Numbered from the stretch's first letter, positions 13,703-28,310 are shown. The stretch is 64,000 nt of DNA from Micropterus salmoides (GCF_014851395.1 NW_024044681.1:21592992-21656991); one strand, 5' to 3'. The notes: a model not told the origin generated them from the letters alone. Numbers and translations are program-made.

Positions 13703-14146
13703 GTTTGAATACTTTCAAAATACACTATTGAATATCTCACTTGGCACTTGTCAAACAGTATTTTGATGTAGTCTCAAATACTGGATGTTTTGTGTTAGAA
13801 CTCTGTGTATTGGGTCATGTAAAAACAGTCTCTTATTGGTTTTTAGACTTTAATTCAGTGAGTTGTTCAGATGTACCTGAATGAACGTATTATAAATATT
13901 CACACACACTGGTTGCAGACAAACCAATGGACTTCCTTAGGAAATTCACTACTGTCTGACTTACCGAGGTCATGTATTATTGCAGTGTAATCTTTCGACC
14001 AGCAGGGGAAAATGGAAAGTAGTATATAGATGTGTCTCAGTTCCACAATATATAGTAATACTATAAAGTATACATATGTACTAATATTACTGTGTCCAAA
14101 ATCACTCTCTCATTCATTTATTTACTGCTCCCCATATAATAAAAGC

Positions 14147-15569
14147 TTAAAAGTTCAGTGTGTAATATTTCTGAGGATCTGTCAACAAAAATGCAATATA
14201 ATATCCATCACTATGTTTTCAGTGGTGTATAAAGACCATACATAATAAACCATGAATGTTTTTATTACCTTAGAATAAGCCATTTATATCTACATAAGGT
14301 CCCCCATTCCATGCACATTGCGTCTTCATGTTTCTACAGTAGCTGAAAATGGACAAACAGCGCTACAGAGCTCGTTTCTTCACTACGTTCTTCTTGTTCT
14401 ACTTCTGGTATAATTCAGGCAGTGCAGACACTCATCACTACCCTGAATACATACGTTCAAAGAAGAAGAAGTAGTAATAATATACAGCAGAGATTCGGCA
14501 AATAAGTTTTACATCAGAGCAATATTTTCAACCATTAGATGGTGGATGACAATATAAAACATAATTAGGGCTGACCCCGAATAGTCAAAGATTCGATGCT
14601 TTGATGGGCGGAGCCTGATCATCATTCAATAAATGTTTTAAAGTGCATAAATAAATCCAAAATTGTAACCCTAACCCTGGGTCGTCAGTGCGCATGTGTA
14701 GGAGTAGGGTGTATGTGTGTTGTGGCAGAAGAGGAACACTTGTTGAAGATCGGAACCCCAGCTTCACCAGTGTTGTGACGAGTTGCCTGCACCTCGCAGG
14801 TCTTTTGGATAATTTATCAACGTTGATGAACCGCACAAAGAATATTTTATCGTTTTTAAATAGCTACTTAAAATGAACCCACGAGGAATTGCGACGTGCG
14901 TGAAGTTGTCTGACTGCTCCTTTAGAGGTGTGTCAAGCAGGCTACAGACTCTTTTAATGTTGTTCAGAATTTTTCAAAATAAAAGCTCAGTTCATCTCTA
15001 AATGGATTACAGTAAACAAGCTTCTTACGCTTTTATTTTGTAGACAAAACCACTAAAGAGGAAGTGATTATGTGAGTAACTGTTACTGCCATGACTGAGA
15101 TCTATTTCAGAACCACTATCAAAGTATTTATTTATTTATCAAAGCACCATAATCTGACTAGATATTATTGCTGGTGGGTGGTTTTGGCGAGGGTCCAGAA
15201 TGTGTTTCCCTTGTCAAAGTTTGTATAAACTTTATTTAATATGTGGTTTATAATGGACTGTGGTGAAGAAACAGTGACAATGTTTCACACTCTTGGCTTA
15301 CATTTTCCATGTGTCAGTGGCCAAGTCACAATAACATATTGTTTTACTGAACAATTAAGCAAATGTAATTTCTTAATAAATATACCTGAAGAAACCTAAT
15401 TTCTTGACTGGCCACTCTCTGCTGGTCAGAAGAGGCACGTTTTATGCTGTTGTCAGCCACAGTAGCTTTCCTACACTCTTTGAAAGGGTAGGGGCTAGTG
15501 GTAGACTGAACAGTTGGTTACAACCCTCACCACTAGATGCCACTAAATCTTATACACTGAACCTTTAAT
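14147..15569. mobile_element. Composite inverted-repeat element
   Basis: The left TTAAAAGTTCAGTGTGTAAT is answered by the right end read in reverse, TTAAAGGTTCAGTGTATAAG, next to ACCACTAGATGCCACTAAAT. Both are typical of a common fish repeat family. Inside, a second piece beginning near 14570 (GGGCTGACCCCGAATAGTC) looks like another inserted element. No transposase is visible. Confidence 0.6.
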
Positions 15570-16749
15570 AGTGTACTCAATGATTTTGAGACACTTGTGA
15601 ATCATTGTCATTTTGCATCATCATCATGGTGTGGATTTACACAATGGTTATTTTTGCATCTACAAAATGTGTCACATTGTATTGTGAGATTGTTAGCAGA
15701 AATTATTTTGTTCCATTGTTAAATTTTTCATAGCACTATAGTCAAGGGCTTAGATTTGGTTTTATTAAAACAGTTTGATAAATATACAAACGACAATTTC
15801 CATTGTCAACATTAATCCGTTAAACTCAGTAGATCATGGTTTATTTGTCTTTACTTCAAAGAGCACTGTCTTTTACTGCATTATCTTTGATTGATGATCA
15901 GTTTCAGTGCATTTTTAGGAGTATTAACTATAAATAAAAAACAGCTAAATTATTTTTTACCAGAAAATAATTGTGGAACTCTCTATAGGCCCTGAGTAGT
16001 GTATGCAGGTCTTCCTCGCCAGCTGAAAACAGCCTCGACAATATTCATGAAGCTGAATTCTCCTTGTACTGTATGTTGCCTGAGAGGCAAAATCCAGGTG
16101 GGGGAAGGTATGAAAATCACTCACTACTGCTTGCAGTACGTTATTAACTGAAAGCAACTCAGTTGAGCATATTAACATGTTCATCAACTTAGAGTTTCTC
16201 CTAGCCGGATTTTGGTGGCCGGTCAGGAAGAGGACACTGTTTAGTGGTCTTTTAGTGAATTAATCAAACTGAAACTGAGACAGTGGGAGCGTCCCCTCCA
16301 TCCTTAGTGGAAATTCTCTTGACTTTAGAGCATACATTTCACACTTTAAACACTTATTATTGTGCAGTATAGACTCAGACACGTGTAAGGCAGTGATGCC
16401 ATTGACCAATTAGTTTTCATGGCTATTCGTTGGTGCTGACTGCTTGTCAATGCTTCTGTTGGCTCTCATTGGCTGAAGCGGGCTTGCAGCATGCTCACTC
16501 AGCACTTATTGCGAGACAGACGACCCCCACACCCCACCCCCCTTGTCGTTCCTCTAAGAGGATTGGCTGCTTGCGTAGACCAACATCTGTGTATCACTGT
16601 CCTGAGAGAGCAAAACAGAGAGGGGATGGGGGGTGTTAGCCAGCAAGATAGCAACACAGAGCACAGGCAAGGCTGAGTGCCGCTCTCTTGTTCTTTCTCT
16701 TTGACACACACACACTCTCTTGTGCACGCACACACTCTTTCTTGTGCAT

Positions 16750-16774
16750 GCACACACACACACACACACACACA
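16750..16774. repeat. (CA)n tract in the exon 1b leader
   Basis: About 12 CA units in the pyrimidine-rich sequence 190 bases before the exon 1b ATG. Smaller CA tracts lie at 19636-19660 and 19677-19699. Confidence 0.85.
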
Positions 16775-16962
16775 CTCAGCAGCAGACAGCCGCAACATCC
16801 ACATCACTGGCTTCCCAGCTGCATCTTTCGCTCCTTCTCCCCCAGTCGCTCTCTCTCGGAGCACACTCTTCTTTCTCTCACTTGCTCTGTCCGCAACGCC
16901 TCATCCTGCCGTCTTGTCCCCCCTCCGCTGTCTGTCACCGTGGCGACATAGCCTCTGCAGCC

Positions 16963-17035
16963 ATGGCGACCAGCCAGCTGGACTCAGGCTTTTTTGACAT
17001 CAGCATCAAGTCTCTGCTCAAGTCCTTAGGAGGGA
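16963..17035 (+). CDS. fry: FRY first coding exon, canonical form (exon 1b)
   Basis: This exon encodes 24 residues plus one base (phase 1). It ends at a GTGAGT donor at 17036. Joined to exon 2 it gives the junction G-G-T-S-P-V-G, which matches the TSPVG found at this point in human FRY as I remember it. The ATG has G at -3 and G at +4. Upstream, 16430-16960 holds inverted CCAAT motifs (ATTGGCTG at 16469 and GATTGGCTGC at 16560) and a pyrimidine/CA-rich leader, so a promoter close by is likely but not pinned down. Confidence 0.9.
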
Positions 17036-17864
17036 GTGAGTACACATCACAGTTGTTGTTGCTGGTATGCCAAACAAACGCGTGATACGTAGCACAGGGA
17101 CTTGTCATCAGTTGATCCTGCAGTGTCCAGACTATGCTTGTTTTGTTTGTGTGCATGTGTTTGTGTGCTGTGTGAGACTGAAAAACAAGCAGCATACAGG
17201 CATGATCCACAGTGTCAATATTTGGTAATGTTACGTAATGGGATTATGGAGGGCAAGGGGTTGAGAGAGAGAGCAGACCTGCTCCAGGGGTTAGTTGAGG
17301 GTAAATCTGGCTCCTCTGCTGTTTACTATATGAATTATACAGCGCATTACTCAGCAAAAGAAGAAGTCGGTCTTTGACTTTTTATAGTCTTTGTGCGCAG
17401 CCTTTAAATATAAAACAGTAGATCCATTTGTATTTATATGTTTACATGTGTTATCATATCAACCCTACTTCATGCGCTGGTTATACTCAATTCTTGGGTC
17501 AGTGAGTCAGGGTTTTACCAAACAGAACTTAAAGCTACTGTATATCACTCACAGGGAGTCTGGGATGAATGCCCAGCAGCATCAACTCCGGCTGACTCCA
17601 ACTGGACATACTGTACTTTCCCCCACTTTCAGCAGTGGGCTCATGAACCTGAGACCTTACAGTAAACAGAAAGCACTGCTATCTTATTTCATCACCGGGA
17701 CTCTAATATAGTAATCACCATGCAGCCGGTTTACCTTTACTGTAACATCAGTGTTTTTCTTGATGAGGTTGTTGGTTCTGCCAGTAGTTTAAGCCTCATA
17801 TGGAAGCGTGATCTGTTGCTGAATGGTCTTCGTGTCGCGTGTATCCCCCTTCATTTGTTGTTGT

Positions 17865-17948
<84 letters not shown>

Positions 17949-20900
17949 GGTGTGTGTGTGTGTGTGTGCGTGTGGTTAACAGGACAGCTGTGTGGAGCTT
18001 ATATATTAGATGTGTGCTGAAGGTTACTGTCAGCAGGTGTTGTGATTGTGTAAGGGTCATAGAGGAATTGCAGGGGGTGTTTTGATGGTTCCTCCCTCTG
18101 CCATATATGATGAAGTAAAGAACAGCCACTATAATGAGATGTATGTGTTTCCTCATTGAAGCATCTTCTGGCTATAACCATATTCAGTCGTGGAGGTTTG
18201 TCAGCTCCAAGGTCATGATAATAATGGTATCGGAAGGCCAAAAACCCAAGAAAGAACACTGCAAAGTCCTAGTTAGCCTTGTGTTTCAAGCACACTTCTC
18301 TTATCAAGTGAAATCAGTAGATAAACAGCTGACCTCATCAAGTTGAACTTGTTCCATCTCATGCCAGCCTGACTGAAATAATCATGTGTAGACTTAGATA
18401 GGAATAGATGATCTGCTATAGCGAGCCCATGGGAAACACCTGAAAGAATAATAAGAATACTTATATTATTTTTCAGCTACATGTCAAACTCAATTGTATA
18501 TGTGAATATACCTGTGATTCAAGCATACATGTTTTGCTTTGTTGCTCTCTCATAACTAACTAAGTAAGGGTCCGTCAGTTAAAATGCAGCTGGCAGTGAC
18601 ACAATGAAAATGCCAGACTATCTTAATCACACGCAATGAGAGTTTGTCATCTGCCTCCTCTGACAACGTACAGGTTTGGTTCTGCTAGGTCTTGTCCAGG
18701 GCAGTTGATGTGCGTTTGTGGTAATTGTCTGTGCTTTTAAAAGTAACTCATCCCAGTCCACTTTGCTTAGACACTGCCAGCAGAATTTACAAGCAGTAGA
18801 GGATTGATTTATCTTTTTTACAAGCCAAGAAAACATCTTGGCCTTAAGCTCAACCTCTATATGACAGCTAATGTTGTATAGCATGTGTTCCTAATGCCTC
18901 AGCACCGTACATGTGTGTCATGTTGGTATGATGTAATGGAGGTAAACCTGAATCTAGATATAAGTCGTCTCTTTATTAGCCCTGCAACGACTTTGTCTGT
19001 TATTATTGTTTAACATGCCGACTCTTTTTTCAGTCAATTAATGTTGTCTGTAAAATGTCAGAAAATAGTGAAAAAGGCTGGTTACAATTTCCCCACAGTC
19101 CAAATTGATGTTTTAAACTGTCTTATTTTGTCCAACCAGCGATCCAAACTCCAAAGATATTCTGTTTACTCTCATAAATGACAAAGAAAAGCATCAAATC
19201 CTCACATTTGAGAAGCTGGAATCAGTGAATGTGTGCCATTTTGTTAAAAAAATCTCTAAAACAGTTCTTATCAAAGTAGTTGCTGATTGATTTTTGCTTA
19301 ATCGACTAATCATTGCAGCTCTGCTCTCTATACAGCCTCTCCATCTCTTCTGTCTTACTCTGCTTCTTTCTCTTTCTCTGTCTCCTTGGCATCTCACTCT
19401 GTTTTTCTTTACCGTTTCCTCACACAATATGTTTAATAAATCTTTTAGTACATAAAATGTGGACTTGTATTGACTAGACATAGCAGGTTTCTGCTGATTC
19501 ACCTTTTAAAATGCTGAGTTATGCAAATATCTATGAAGGTCCCAGGAAGTGCTCTGGTTATATTGTCAGCTCTATCGGACACCTTTACGTCTTCCTGCTC
19601 TCTTCTTGTTTCCCCACGCATGAGACCCAACACACACACGCACACACACACACACACACTCATGTACCCATTCTGACACACACACACACACACACACAAA
19701 CAAACACACCTTCAGCTCATGTCACTGAGGAGCTTTGGCGTCAATCATGTATTCACTAAATTAGATCAGTGCCATTTGCTTTGTCGTTTAATCACATTAC
19801 TTACTTCTCCTGATTTGTCACTGTCTGCCCCAGAAAATTGCTGCGTACATGTGTGTCTTTCTGTATGCGTGTTTGTGTATCTGTGAGCATGCCTGTGTGC
19901 ATTTATGAGTAGGGGTCAGTGGGAGTGGTGGGTATGTAAGAGAGTGACCTCCAGTGGTCTATATATAGCGCCTCCCTCCTCCCCTCGCCGCTCTCTCGGG
20001 GCAGTGTTGAAATTCCAACCCAACTCATCTGGTCAGATCTCCACAAGGAGCAGACTTTACTTAACTGCTACTGACAACTAAAGGACAGCCACAAAACCAC
20101 TCTGAAAGAAGCACTTTGTTTCAACACAACTTTTCCCATGCAAGGATTCCAAGGTCACAGGAGCTGTCGTACAGAGAATTGATGGCAGGCCGGAGGTGGA
20201 GCAGAAGCTAAAGTAGAAACTGATAGTTGGTCTGTTGGCTCATATAGCTCTCAAGCATGGGGCCCTACGCAGCGTCTGATCTAACCAGGACTCTGCTGGA
20301 GCAGTACAGTAGAAATACCTCTAGACCAGTCTTCGTAGAATTCACTCAAGACGGAATAAGTTGGTTGTCTCTTCTGTTTTGAGAAGACGCGCTTACACCA
20401 TCGCTTCCTCTGTGATTGCAACATCTCCTGAGGCGTCTTCACTTGGGCAGTTTTACTCTCGCTATGGCTCTTCCGGTCTGTGGATACAGCAAATATTTCT
20501 GTATCATTTGGATTGAATGTCGGATACAACTGTCATGAGATTTCCCTTTCTCACCTCAGACACACGTCTTTTCAATTTACCTGCGTCATTTTCTGAAGGA
20601 TGGGGCTTCACACTTTTAGCTTTGGTTAAACCTGCCCAGTGCCTAAGCCAGACATTACTCTCATGTCTGTAGTTACTGTCATGGTGGAATAGTTGGATTA
20701 TAAAACCTTCTGTGCTCTAAATCTCCTGCAAGGAATTACATTTTTCAATCATGGGAGCTGTATTTTACATCTTTTAAACTACTCAGCTAACTCATACCCT
20801 CTCCCAGTGTCCCATTCCTCCTCCATTCAACTGTTTCTGCCTATTTGACCCACCTCTACCCATCCTTTTCTTTCTGTGTGGCTGTCTGCACCATGGAAGT

Positions 20901-23900
20901 GCCAACTAAATGGAGCAGGCATAGTGTCATCAGCTTCATCAAGGGCCTTGGTAAGCGTGTAGGGGTGTGTGTGTGTGTGTGTGTGTGTGTGTTAATGTGC
21001 ACATATGTTTGCACCATTGGAGTGATCGGGTTTCACACAAACAGGTTGCTGTCTATGAGGCCTGGGGGGCCTGTCCTGCCCGGGAATTAGTATTTACATC
21101 TCACCTCTCCAGTGAGGTCAGGTCACGTGGTCATGAAAGGTCAGTTAGACCTGACAGAGTTGTTAACTCACACACACACTAGCCACTTCTGGGACCTGAT
21201 CTGGTGAATTGTTGCTTTGTTTCGCCTTGTAGGAAAGAGTATATTATGCACTTTGTGCTTCTCGGCATGTTCAGGGAGTCAAACCTGCAAATTAGCTCCA
21301 ATCACACAAGCCTCCTTTGTTGGTTGCTGTTGCTGCCGCTAATACTCTACTTTAAGTGTGTGCTTGGGTTTTTTTATTAACTGGTTGACCTATGAACAGT
21401 CCATGATGCAACATGCATGTTTTCTACAAAGTCTTGCTTTATATCGTATAGTGCACAGTCACTGACGCCGCGTTTCTTGAGTAATGAATTGTCCTATTTT
21501 AAGGGTATGTCAATACTTATAGACGCATGACAGGAAATGCTTTCTCCCTCCTTATACCTGTCTCTCTGTCTGTTGTCTGTCTCTGGCTCAAACCCCTTCT
21601 AGAGTCCACCAACTCCCTTTCTATTTTTTTTATTATCATTACACCTTGCAAGAATTAATAGTGGACAATCTGATGTAATCAGAAGGGAGAAATGAAAATT
21701 CCCAGTAAGTGTGTGTGTGTGTGTGTGTGTCTCCATCTGTGTACCTGGAAATTGTACCCTGTCACACATGGACACACACTCATAACATAAATTACTCACG
21801 GCTGAGGAGTTTTATCTTTACAGAAAGAAATAACAAAATTATGTTATTCTGACACAGACAAATGAGGGTGAGGGTCTGTGTCTCAGCTGTTTCTCTGCAA
21901 TGCTGGGATACGTCATCGTGGTCATAAAGAATGTATAACTATATGTGAGAAAAACATAAGAGGTGTCAGTACATGAACTTTGAAAAGCCCTGCTTTAGAC
22001 TTAACCAACCTGTCCTGACTCCGCAGCCTCTCCAGTGGGACTGAAGCCACCCCTCCCGCCCGTCAGTGGAACCTTGGGAGAGAGGAAGGGTCCTGTCATC
22101 ATGGCGCCTGTCAACGTGGACCCCGAGAGTAAGCCGGGCGAGTTTGTCCTAAAAAGCTTGTTTGCCAACTTCACCTTGCTCTCTGAACGCAAGATTCGCA
22201 TCATCATGGCCGAACCCCTGGTGAGTGACCTTGCATCAATATCTCATCTTGTTTTGTCTCTATTTCTCATCTCATCTCTCTCTCAGGTTACAGCATCATT
22301 TAGGAATACATTTCTGAACTATATCTGATTGTGTTAGAGTGGCTTTTTATGACAGTATATGTTGACTAATCTTTTTTTGTGGAGGGGAAGTTATGCCAGC
22401 AATGTGCCTCACTGCTGGTAAAACATGCAGACTCCACAAGACAGACCAAGATGAATATCTGAACCTCTTTTCTTTATAATCACACGGTGTAAAGACTCTT
22501 CTGTCCTAAATTTGAAAGCCCTCATCCTTTTTAGAAGGAACTAGCTGCTTTCGTCACAGCAGTCGTTTGTCAACTGTCAAGGCCTGCTGGTGCACAATGC
22601 TACTGTGTATAATTTCTCATGTTTTTTAACCTCTGATGCATTTGAGGAGTGGCTTCAGTTACAAAGAGTTAGTTACATCACACACAAAACAACATTTTTA
22701 TTTATTTGTAATTTTCCTGGAGCATATTCCTAAGACATAAAGAAAGGAAGGTATTTTCTGCACATATATGGAACATGAAGCACCCACTGGATTTTAAAAT
22801 GAAAATACATAGAAGGTGGTGGTATTTGATCAAAACAGATTAATGCTTTGCCATGTAGATGTCTTGGATTCACATATTTGCATTTTTTCTGTCTGCAGTA
22901 GTAACCAATTACGTGCGATGCAATGTAACCTTACCATTGAGTCATATCATCTTTTTTTCTCACTGACCAAGTATGGCAGAAACTGCTTCTTTGAGTTTAG
23001 AGAATTGATTTGACATTACTTGGCTCTCCAAATAAACCCAAAGCACAATCCATAATGTACAGTATAGTGGTGCAGACAGCCACACAGACAGGTTTTGTAT
23101 ACTTATGGCACTTAGGTCTGAATACCCGATATTTATCATTAAAGGTTGAAAGTTTCACGTTTGTTTTAAGCACTTAGCTAATGATCATATTATCATTTTG
23201 CTGAAGATGCAACAGCATTAGGTTTAAACATCTTAAATATTTAGTCTACACTAGAGTATAGCAATGCAGGAGTCAGGGGAGCACTTTAGACATATTCAGA
23301 CAATGCAGTTTCGGCAGTCTTGAGGCTTTTAAACTTTGAGGGGTAAATTCACAAAAGGTATATGTGGCTTTTTGCGACTGCTTAACCCACAAAGGGTAAA
23401 ATGCACCCCTGAATGTGCTGCCAATCAAACAGGGTCTCTGTGCTCCAGTGCCATTTGTGTTAGGTTTAGTATGAATGTGGACTGGGGAGCAGACACAGAA
23501 CACTCAAGGCGAGGCAAGTTAAAGTCAAGAGTTTATTCACAAGGAACAGAGTAACTTGTAGAACTGTGTGAAAAAGGCTGGGAGTGAGCAGGGGCAGGCA
23601 GTCCTTGACAGCGCCAGTCAGCGATCCCAAAAATCCTCCGGGCAACACAAAAGACACACTGCATGCGGGTATCGTGAAATTGTCACAGCACCAACTGTCA
23701 CAATTTGCTAATAAGGTAATATGCATACATTTGGCCTCTTTCTATGCAAATGAGCCTCAATGTAAAAAAAGGTCCTATTCACAAAAAACAGCGCTAATAG
23801 CCACACACAGTTAGACAGAAATTATTAGCGTCTTCACAGAGTTGGTAATTGAAGTGCATTTACAGGTGCTGGTCATATAATTAGAATATCATCAAAAAGT

Positions 23901-26900
23901 TGATTTATTTCAGTAATTCCATTCAAAAAGTGAAACTTGGATATTATATTCATTCATTACACACAGACTGATATATTTCAAATGTTTATTTCATTTAATT
24001 GTGATGATTAAAACTGACAACTAATGAAAATCCCAAATTCAGTTTCTCCGAAAATTTTAATATTACTTAAGACCAATACAAAAAAAATGATTTTTAGAAA
24101 TGTTGGCCAACTGAAAAGTATGAACATGAAAAGTATGAGCATGTACAGCACTCAGTACTTAGTTGGGGCTCCTTTTGCCTGAATTACTGCAGCAATGCAG
24201 CGTGGTCGAGTCTGTGGCACTGCTCAGATGTTATGGGAGCCCAGGTTGCTCTGATAGTGGCCATCAGTTCTTCAGCATTGTTGGGTCTGGCGTATCGCAT
24301 CTTCCTCTTCACAATACCCCACAGATTTTCTATAGGGTTAAGGTCAGGCCAATTTGCTGGCCAATTAAGAACAGGGATACCATGGTCCTTAAACCAGGTA
24401 CTGGTAGCTTTGGCACTGTGTGCAGGTGCCAAGTCCTGTTGGAAAATGAATTCTGCATCTCCATAAAGTTGGTCAGCAGCAGGAAGCATGAAGTGCTCTA
24501 AAACTTCCTGGTAGACGGCTGCGTTGACCTTGGACCTCAGAAAACACAGTGGACCAACACCAGCAGATGACATGGCACCCCAAACCATCACTGACTGTGG
24601 AAACTTTACACTGGACTTCAAGCAACGTGGATTCTGTGCCTCTCCTCTCTTCCTCCAGACTCTGGGACCTTGATTTCCAAAGGAAATGCAAAATTTACTT
24701 TCATAAGAGAACATAACTTAACTCAGCAGCAGTCCAGTCCTTTTTGTCTTTAGTCCAGGCGAGATGCTTCTGACGCCGTGTCTTGTTCAAGAGTGGCTTG
24801 ACACAAGGAATGCGACAGCTGAAACCCATGTCTTGCATACGTCTGTGCGTGGTGGTTCTTGAAGCACTGACTCCAGCTGCAGTCCACTCTTTGTGAATCT
24901 CCCCCACATTTTTGAATGGGTTTTGTTTCACAATCCTCTCCAGGGTGCGGTTATCCCTATTGCTTGTACACTTTTTTCTACCACATCTTTTCTTTCCCTT
25001 CACTTGGACACAGAGCTCTGTGAACAGCCAGCCTCTTTAGCAATGACCTCCTTGTGCAAGGTGTCAATGGTCGTCAGGTGTCAAGTCAGCAGTCTTTCCC
25101 ATGATTGTGTAGCCTACAGAACTAGACTGAGAGACCATTTAAAGGCCTTTGCAGGTGTTTTGAGTTAATTAGCTGATTAGAGTGTGGCACCAGGTGTCTT
25201 CAATATTGAACCTTTTCATTTCAATATTCAATATTTCTGAGATACTGATTTTGGGGTTTTCATTAGTTGTCAGTTATAATCATCAAAATTAAAAGGAATG
25301 AACACTTGAAATATATCAGTCTGTGTGGAATGAATGTATACATTATACAAGTTTCACTTTTTGAATGGGATTACTGAAATAAATAAACTTTTTGATGATA
25401 TTCTAATTATATGACCAGCATCTGTATAAGGGGTGTCACACACAGACTTTCCAGTGATCAAGGTATCTGTGATTTTACCCAGGCGAAGCAATAGCACATA
25501 GTACATAGTACATCCTATGCGCAAAGGATGGCACAGACAGTAAAGTACCTGATATTCACCAAGAGGGAATGAAACCGGAAAACAACATGAAACAGACTGC
25601 TGTGAGAAGCAGAGACAATGGTTACGCACTGTAACACTCCAGCACAGAGCAGAGGAGTTACAACAGCTCTCCATGCGCCCAAAGGCATGAGGGGGAGCGC
25701 ACAGTTAAAACACCACCTATAACAATCATTCTGACCAAACAGTCCAATACAGAGTGAGTCACAGAAAAACAAGAGACATCCTGCAGATAGAAACGAATGA
25801 AAGAGAAGGGGGAGTTAACAAATAATCAGAATATTTTTAGAATATGTTCTCTTTCAAATCAAACATTTTTAGATATGAGTGGAAAGCTGCATTTATAACA
25901 TTTTATACTCAATGTTGCTTAACCGTGTCATGTGATATGCTAATTTAGTATATTTAAGAACATATATTACTGGGACTGCTATTGAAAATTGCAGATTTAA
26001 CAGACACAAAACAAGGGCAAAATGCACTCTGCAAAATTGTAAAACCTTAAGGGTGTGTTTGCGCTGCTGTATCATTAGCAATAGCTTTTGTGAATGGGCT
26101 GAGTTTCCTGTCTCAAAGCTTCATAATAAAATGTCTACCTGTTCCCGCCTCTTCTAACATGAATGTCTTCCCCTCTGTCTGTTCTTATCTTGCAGGAGAA
26201 GCCTCTCAACAAATCTCTGCAGAGAGGAGAGGACCCACAGTTCGACCAGGTGTGTACCTGACACGGACCCATCAACAGCAATATGTGCTGCCCCTTTTGT
26301 TTCTCTGTCACCAAATCTAGCTCTAACATTGTCTTATATTGGGAATGGGATTGACCTCTCCCTCTCTCCTGCCTATCTTTCTCACCTTCACCTACAGTTG
26401 ATCAGCAGTATGAGTTCTCTGGCAGAGTACTGCCTGCCATCTATCCTGAGGACTCTGTTTGACTGGTACAAGAGGCAGAATGGCCTGGAAGATGAATCTC
26501 ATGAATATCGACCCAGAGCCAACACCAAGTCAAAAAAGTGAGAGGAAGACGCAAACAGCACACACATACAATTGTAAAACTCTTCCTTGGGCCCACCTGA
26601 GAAGCTGGATCCTGGCTCATAAAGTTTTTTTCTTGTTTTTTTTAACAAACCTTAACCATAAACGTCTCTCTTACTCAGTAATGTAATGAGGGGCTTGAAA
26701 ACCATTGAGCAGGAACCTGAAAAACAATTACATTTCTGTTTGTTTGTTTGATTCAAGTGTCATACACCAATGTTGCCGAGCCTACATGAACTTTCAAGAC
26801 ACTACTTTCATTACCTTTAGAGACAATAAACAATAAGCAATACTGTACGTATGGCAGACTAACTAAATATCACCCTACAAACAAACATCAGAAAACTAAT

Positions 26901-27886
26901 ATAAAACTATACTTCCACTGAAAAAATACACCAATAAACTGCACTGAAGATTTTGTCTTTGCAGAAGTGTGTTTCCAAATCTCAAACAAACTGGGTACAC
27001 ACAATTACATAGTGGACCAGATGGTGCCTACAATAAATTTATCAACGCAAATCAAATAGAAGCAGAACCTCACGTGTGACACATTTGTGTGTCGTGTACA
27101 GAGGCAAGAACAGTAGTGTGCACTTGGGCCCCTGTACAGCATCAACACTGTGACTGTGAATGTGACACATAATGCTTCTGTTTCTCCATTTCTGTCTTAG
27201 TGATGAGCAACAGAAGGACTACTTATTGGAGCGGAGAGATCTGGCAATAGATTTCATCTTTTCTTTAGTGCTTATAGAAGTTTTGAAGCAGGTGAGTCTC
27301 AGTTTACAGCGTGATCCGTCATTCTGCACAATGCTGATATTGCTACTACTGTTTCAATTATTTAATACTGTGCAAGAGTTTAAACATGCACAGAAAACAA
27401 TAGGAGGAAATAGCAAATGTAGACGTAATGATTTCAGAATAAAATGACAACGTTTTCTCTGACTCCAGATCCCCCTCCATCCTCTTTTGGATGGACTCAT
27501 CCAAGAAGTTATAAACCTGACCTTCAAGCACTTCAAATACAAGGAAGGGTAAGACTGATACCATACCAAACACAAATAATTTACTAGAAGGCTTTGAATG
27601 AAGCACAGTTTAGAGTGTCAGTGTATTTACTGCTTTTACCGTCTGACCAGTTGCAACATATTTACATGCAGTTATGACATCCGCATGGATGTATACACAG
27701 CTTTTACAAATACAAGAAATGTATGGATTGTTTCCACTGTTCTGCACAGCACTGCACATGGTTGATTGAATGTTTTGTATTTACTTCTTAGGTATCTGGG
27801 ACCTAACACAGGCAACATGCACATAGTGGCTGACCTCTATGCAGAAGTTGTGGGAGTTGTAGCTCAGTCCAGGTACTGTTGTGTTT

Positions 27887-27938
<52 letters not shown>

Positions 27939-28270
27939 TATGCATACACATTAAGTGTTTATATATCAACAGGGAGTAAATTGTGTTAACTGTGGATTGT
28001 TTGGTCTAAATATCTCAAAACTATTGAATAATCAGTTATAATTACAGAAAGATTTTGTTACAGTTTGGAATACAATTCTTCATGTCTTTAAAATTTCCAG
28101 GTCATGTTGCAGCTGTGGGTTGATTTGTAAGGGTGGAAATTTTAATGTGTAGTTTCAGTAGCTACTTCTTCTTATGACCCCATTTTCAGTAGAAAGCAAT
28201 TACAAATGCTGTCTTTAATACAAGTGAGGAAAAGAAACAAACACCTGCCATTCCCTGTGTGCTAGTACTG

Positions 28271-28310
<40 letters not shown>

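Noticed and set aside
14668..14682. CCCTAACCC telomere-like bases (also near 38176)
   Set aside because: Only about two units each; too short to be an interstitial telomere.
16499..16864. Minus-strand frames of 73-121 codons near exon 1b
   Set aside because: They read through CA repeats (Val-Cys runs) opposite the exon 1b leader; shadows of repeat sequence.
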